Source: Gaiellaceae bacterium
Lineage (GTDB): Bacteria; Actinomycetota; Thermoleophilia; Gaiellales; Gaiellaceae
Assembly (NCBI GenBank): GCA_030446625.1
Contig: JAUJMY010000016.1
Location: 40,299 to 79,133 of the forward strand
Reading direction: 5' to 3'
DNA: 38,835 nt
Position 1 is the first letter of the stretch, and each line of letters opens with the position of its first letter. The notes below the pieces were generated by a model. The model had not been told where the DNA came from, ran no database searches, and saw only the letters and a list, made by a program, of their open reading frames with translations. Shown here in pieces: positions 38,426 through 38,835 of this stretch. Made by a program: the position numbers and the translations under genes.

Positions 38426-38835
38426 CTCGAGCGCCATCCGCAGGGCGGACAGCGTGAGCCGGGTGTCGATCCACCTCGATAGCGTCCAGCCGACACATCT
38501 CCTCGAGTAGGCATCCAGGATCGCCGCCAGGTACACGAACTCGGCGGGTAGCCGGATGTAGCTGATGTCCGCGACCCAAGCCTGGTCGAGTCCGTCGAGG
38601 ATGAGGACCTCCATCAGGTTGGGATAGACCCGGTGCGAGTGGGCCGAATTGGTCGTCGCGACGAAGCGCCTCTTGAGTTGGCACAGCAAGGCTTCCTGGC
38701 GCATCACCCGCAGCACCCGCTTGCGATTGACGGACCATCCGTCCCGCCGTAACTGCCTGGTCACGCGTCTGTACCCGTAGCCGGGGTACTCCAGCGCGAT
38801 CCGCTCGATGGCGTCGCGTAACTCCACGTCGCGCT
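38426..38835 (-). pseudogene. IS3-family OrfB transposase, N-terminal part (runs off window)
   Basis: From the window edge: VELRDAIERIALEYPGYGYR, RVTRQLRRDGWSVNRKRVLR, VMRQEALLCQLKRRFVATTN, then the start of the DDE domain, DQAWVADISYIRLPAEFVYL (first catalytic Asp) and AAILDAYSRRCVGWTLSRWI, ending at SALRMALE (38426). The HTH_21-type region and first third of the rve domain are IS3 family. The second Asp and Glu are absent because the frame passes without interruption into the other transposase. The OrfA frame would lie beyond the right edge. Confidence 0.8.

Noticed and set aside
1..38835. tRNA, rRNA, riboswitch (T-box, cobalamin) or prophage modules
   Set aside because: I looked for cloverleaf ends, T-box and B12-box cores near pheS, meaB and ilvA, and for phage structural genes, and recognised none. 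Holin-X is a chromosomal family, not evidence of a prophage.

Overview
The window is very GC-rich (roughly 70% G+C by eye), with GTG starts, stop/start overlaps (ATGA, GTGA, TAATG, TGATG) and many genes that lack a Shine-Dalgarno but have a TAnnnT hexamer 6-9 nt before the start codon, as expected for leaderless transcripts. The order rplT - TrmH-type rRNA methyltransferase - pheS - pheT, together with DUF2332, Holin-X/DUF4235/DUF3618 envelope genes, an ICHRTGS-type surface protein and Fsr-like/SCP2/acyl-CoA genes, suggests a deep-branching actinobacterium, probably class Thermoleophilia (Gaiellales/Solirubrobacterales). This is inference from gene content, not a placement.

Layout. 1-8.4 kb: translation genes (rplT, TrmH-like methyltransferase, pheST) with a DUF2332 gene, a minus-strand cassette of two coupled SAM methyltransferases and two overlapping micro-ORFs, then a repeat-containing surface protein. 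8.4-12.7 kb: a secreted tandem cupredoxin; a convergent, tightly coupled envelope operon (DUF4235, small membrane protein, Holin-X, DUF3618, YihY); argR with a palindromic operator; and a PRC-barrel-like/duplicated-domain pair. 12.7-19.3 kb: 2-oxoacid dehydrogenase genes E1alpha-E1beta-E2, then VOC, GNAT, DUF4037 and E3 (lpd). 19.3-22.1 kb: tandem paralogous ECF sigma factors fused to membrane and low-complexity tails; one still carries a zinc anti-sigma domain. 22.2-31 kb: a small membrane protein, hisC, an MFS exporter, meaB GTPase, threonine ammonia-lyase (ilvA), DedA and a very large adenylate-cyclase/ATPase/TPR regulator. 31-38.8 kb: an MBL-fold/double-rhodanese sulfur protein, an IS5-family element placed exactly on an acyl-CoA dehydrogenase stop codon, a coiled-coil micro-protein, an Fsr-like MFS, an SCP2 protein, and an acyl-CoA carboxylase alpha subunit whose 5' end is cut off by a chimera of two different transposases.

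Several genes are broken by small indels in G/C runs: pheT, the surface protein, sigma 2, the cyclase, the rhodanese protein and both transposase regions. Because pheT is essential and the breaks restore a family-consistent protein when one or two bases are added or removed, most of these look like residual assembly errors rather than biology. Loci with only one break (sigma 2, cyclase) regain a full-length frame with one added base.

The most interesting regulatory and architectural observations are: a possible attenuator (leader peptide plus mutually exclusive hairpins) before pheS; an AT-rich perfect inverted repeat between E1alpha and E1beta; a bidirectional promoter whose two -10 elements share the same TA; a 33-bp palindrome that contains both stop codons of two convergent genes; and the paired ECF sigma fusions, one of which appears to have lost its anti-sigma domain.
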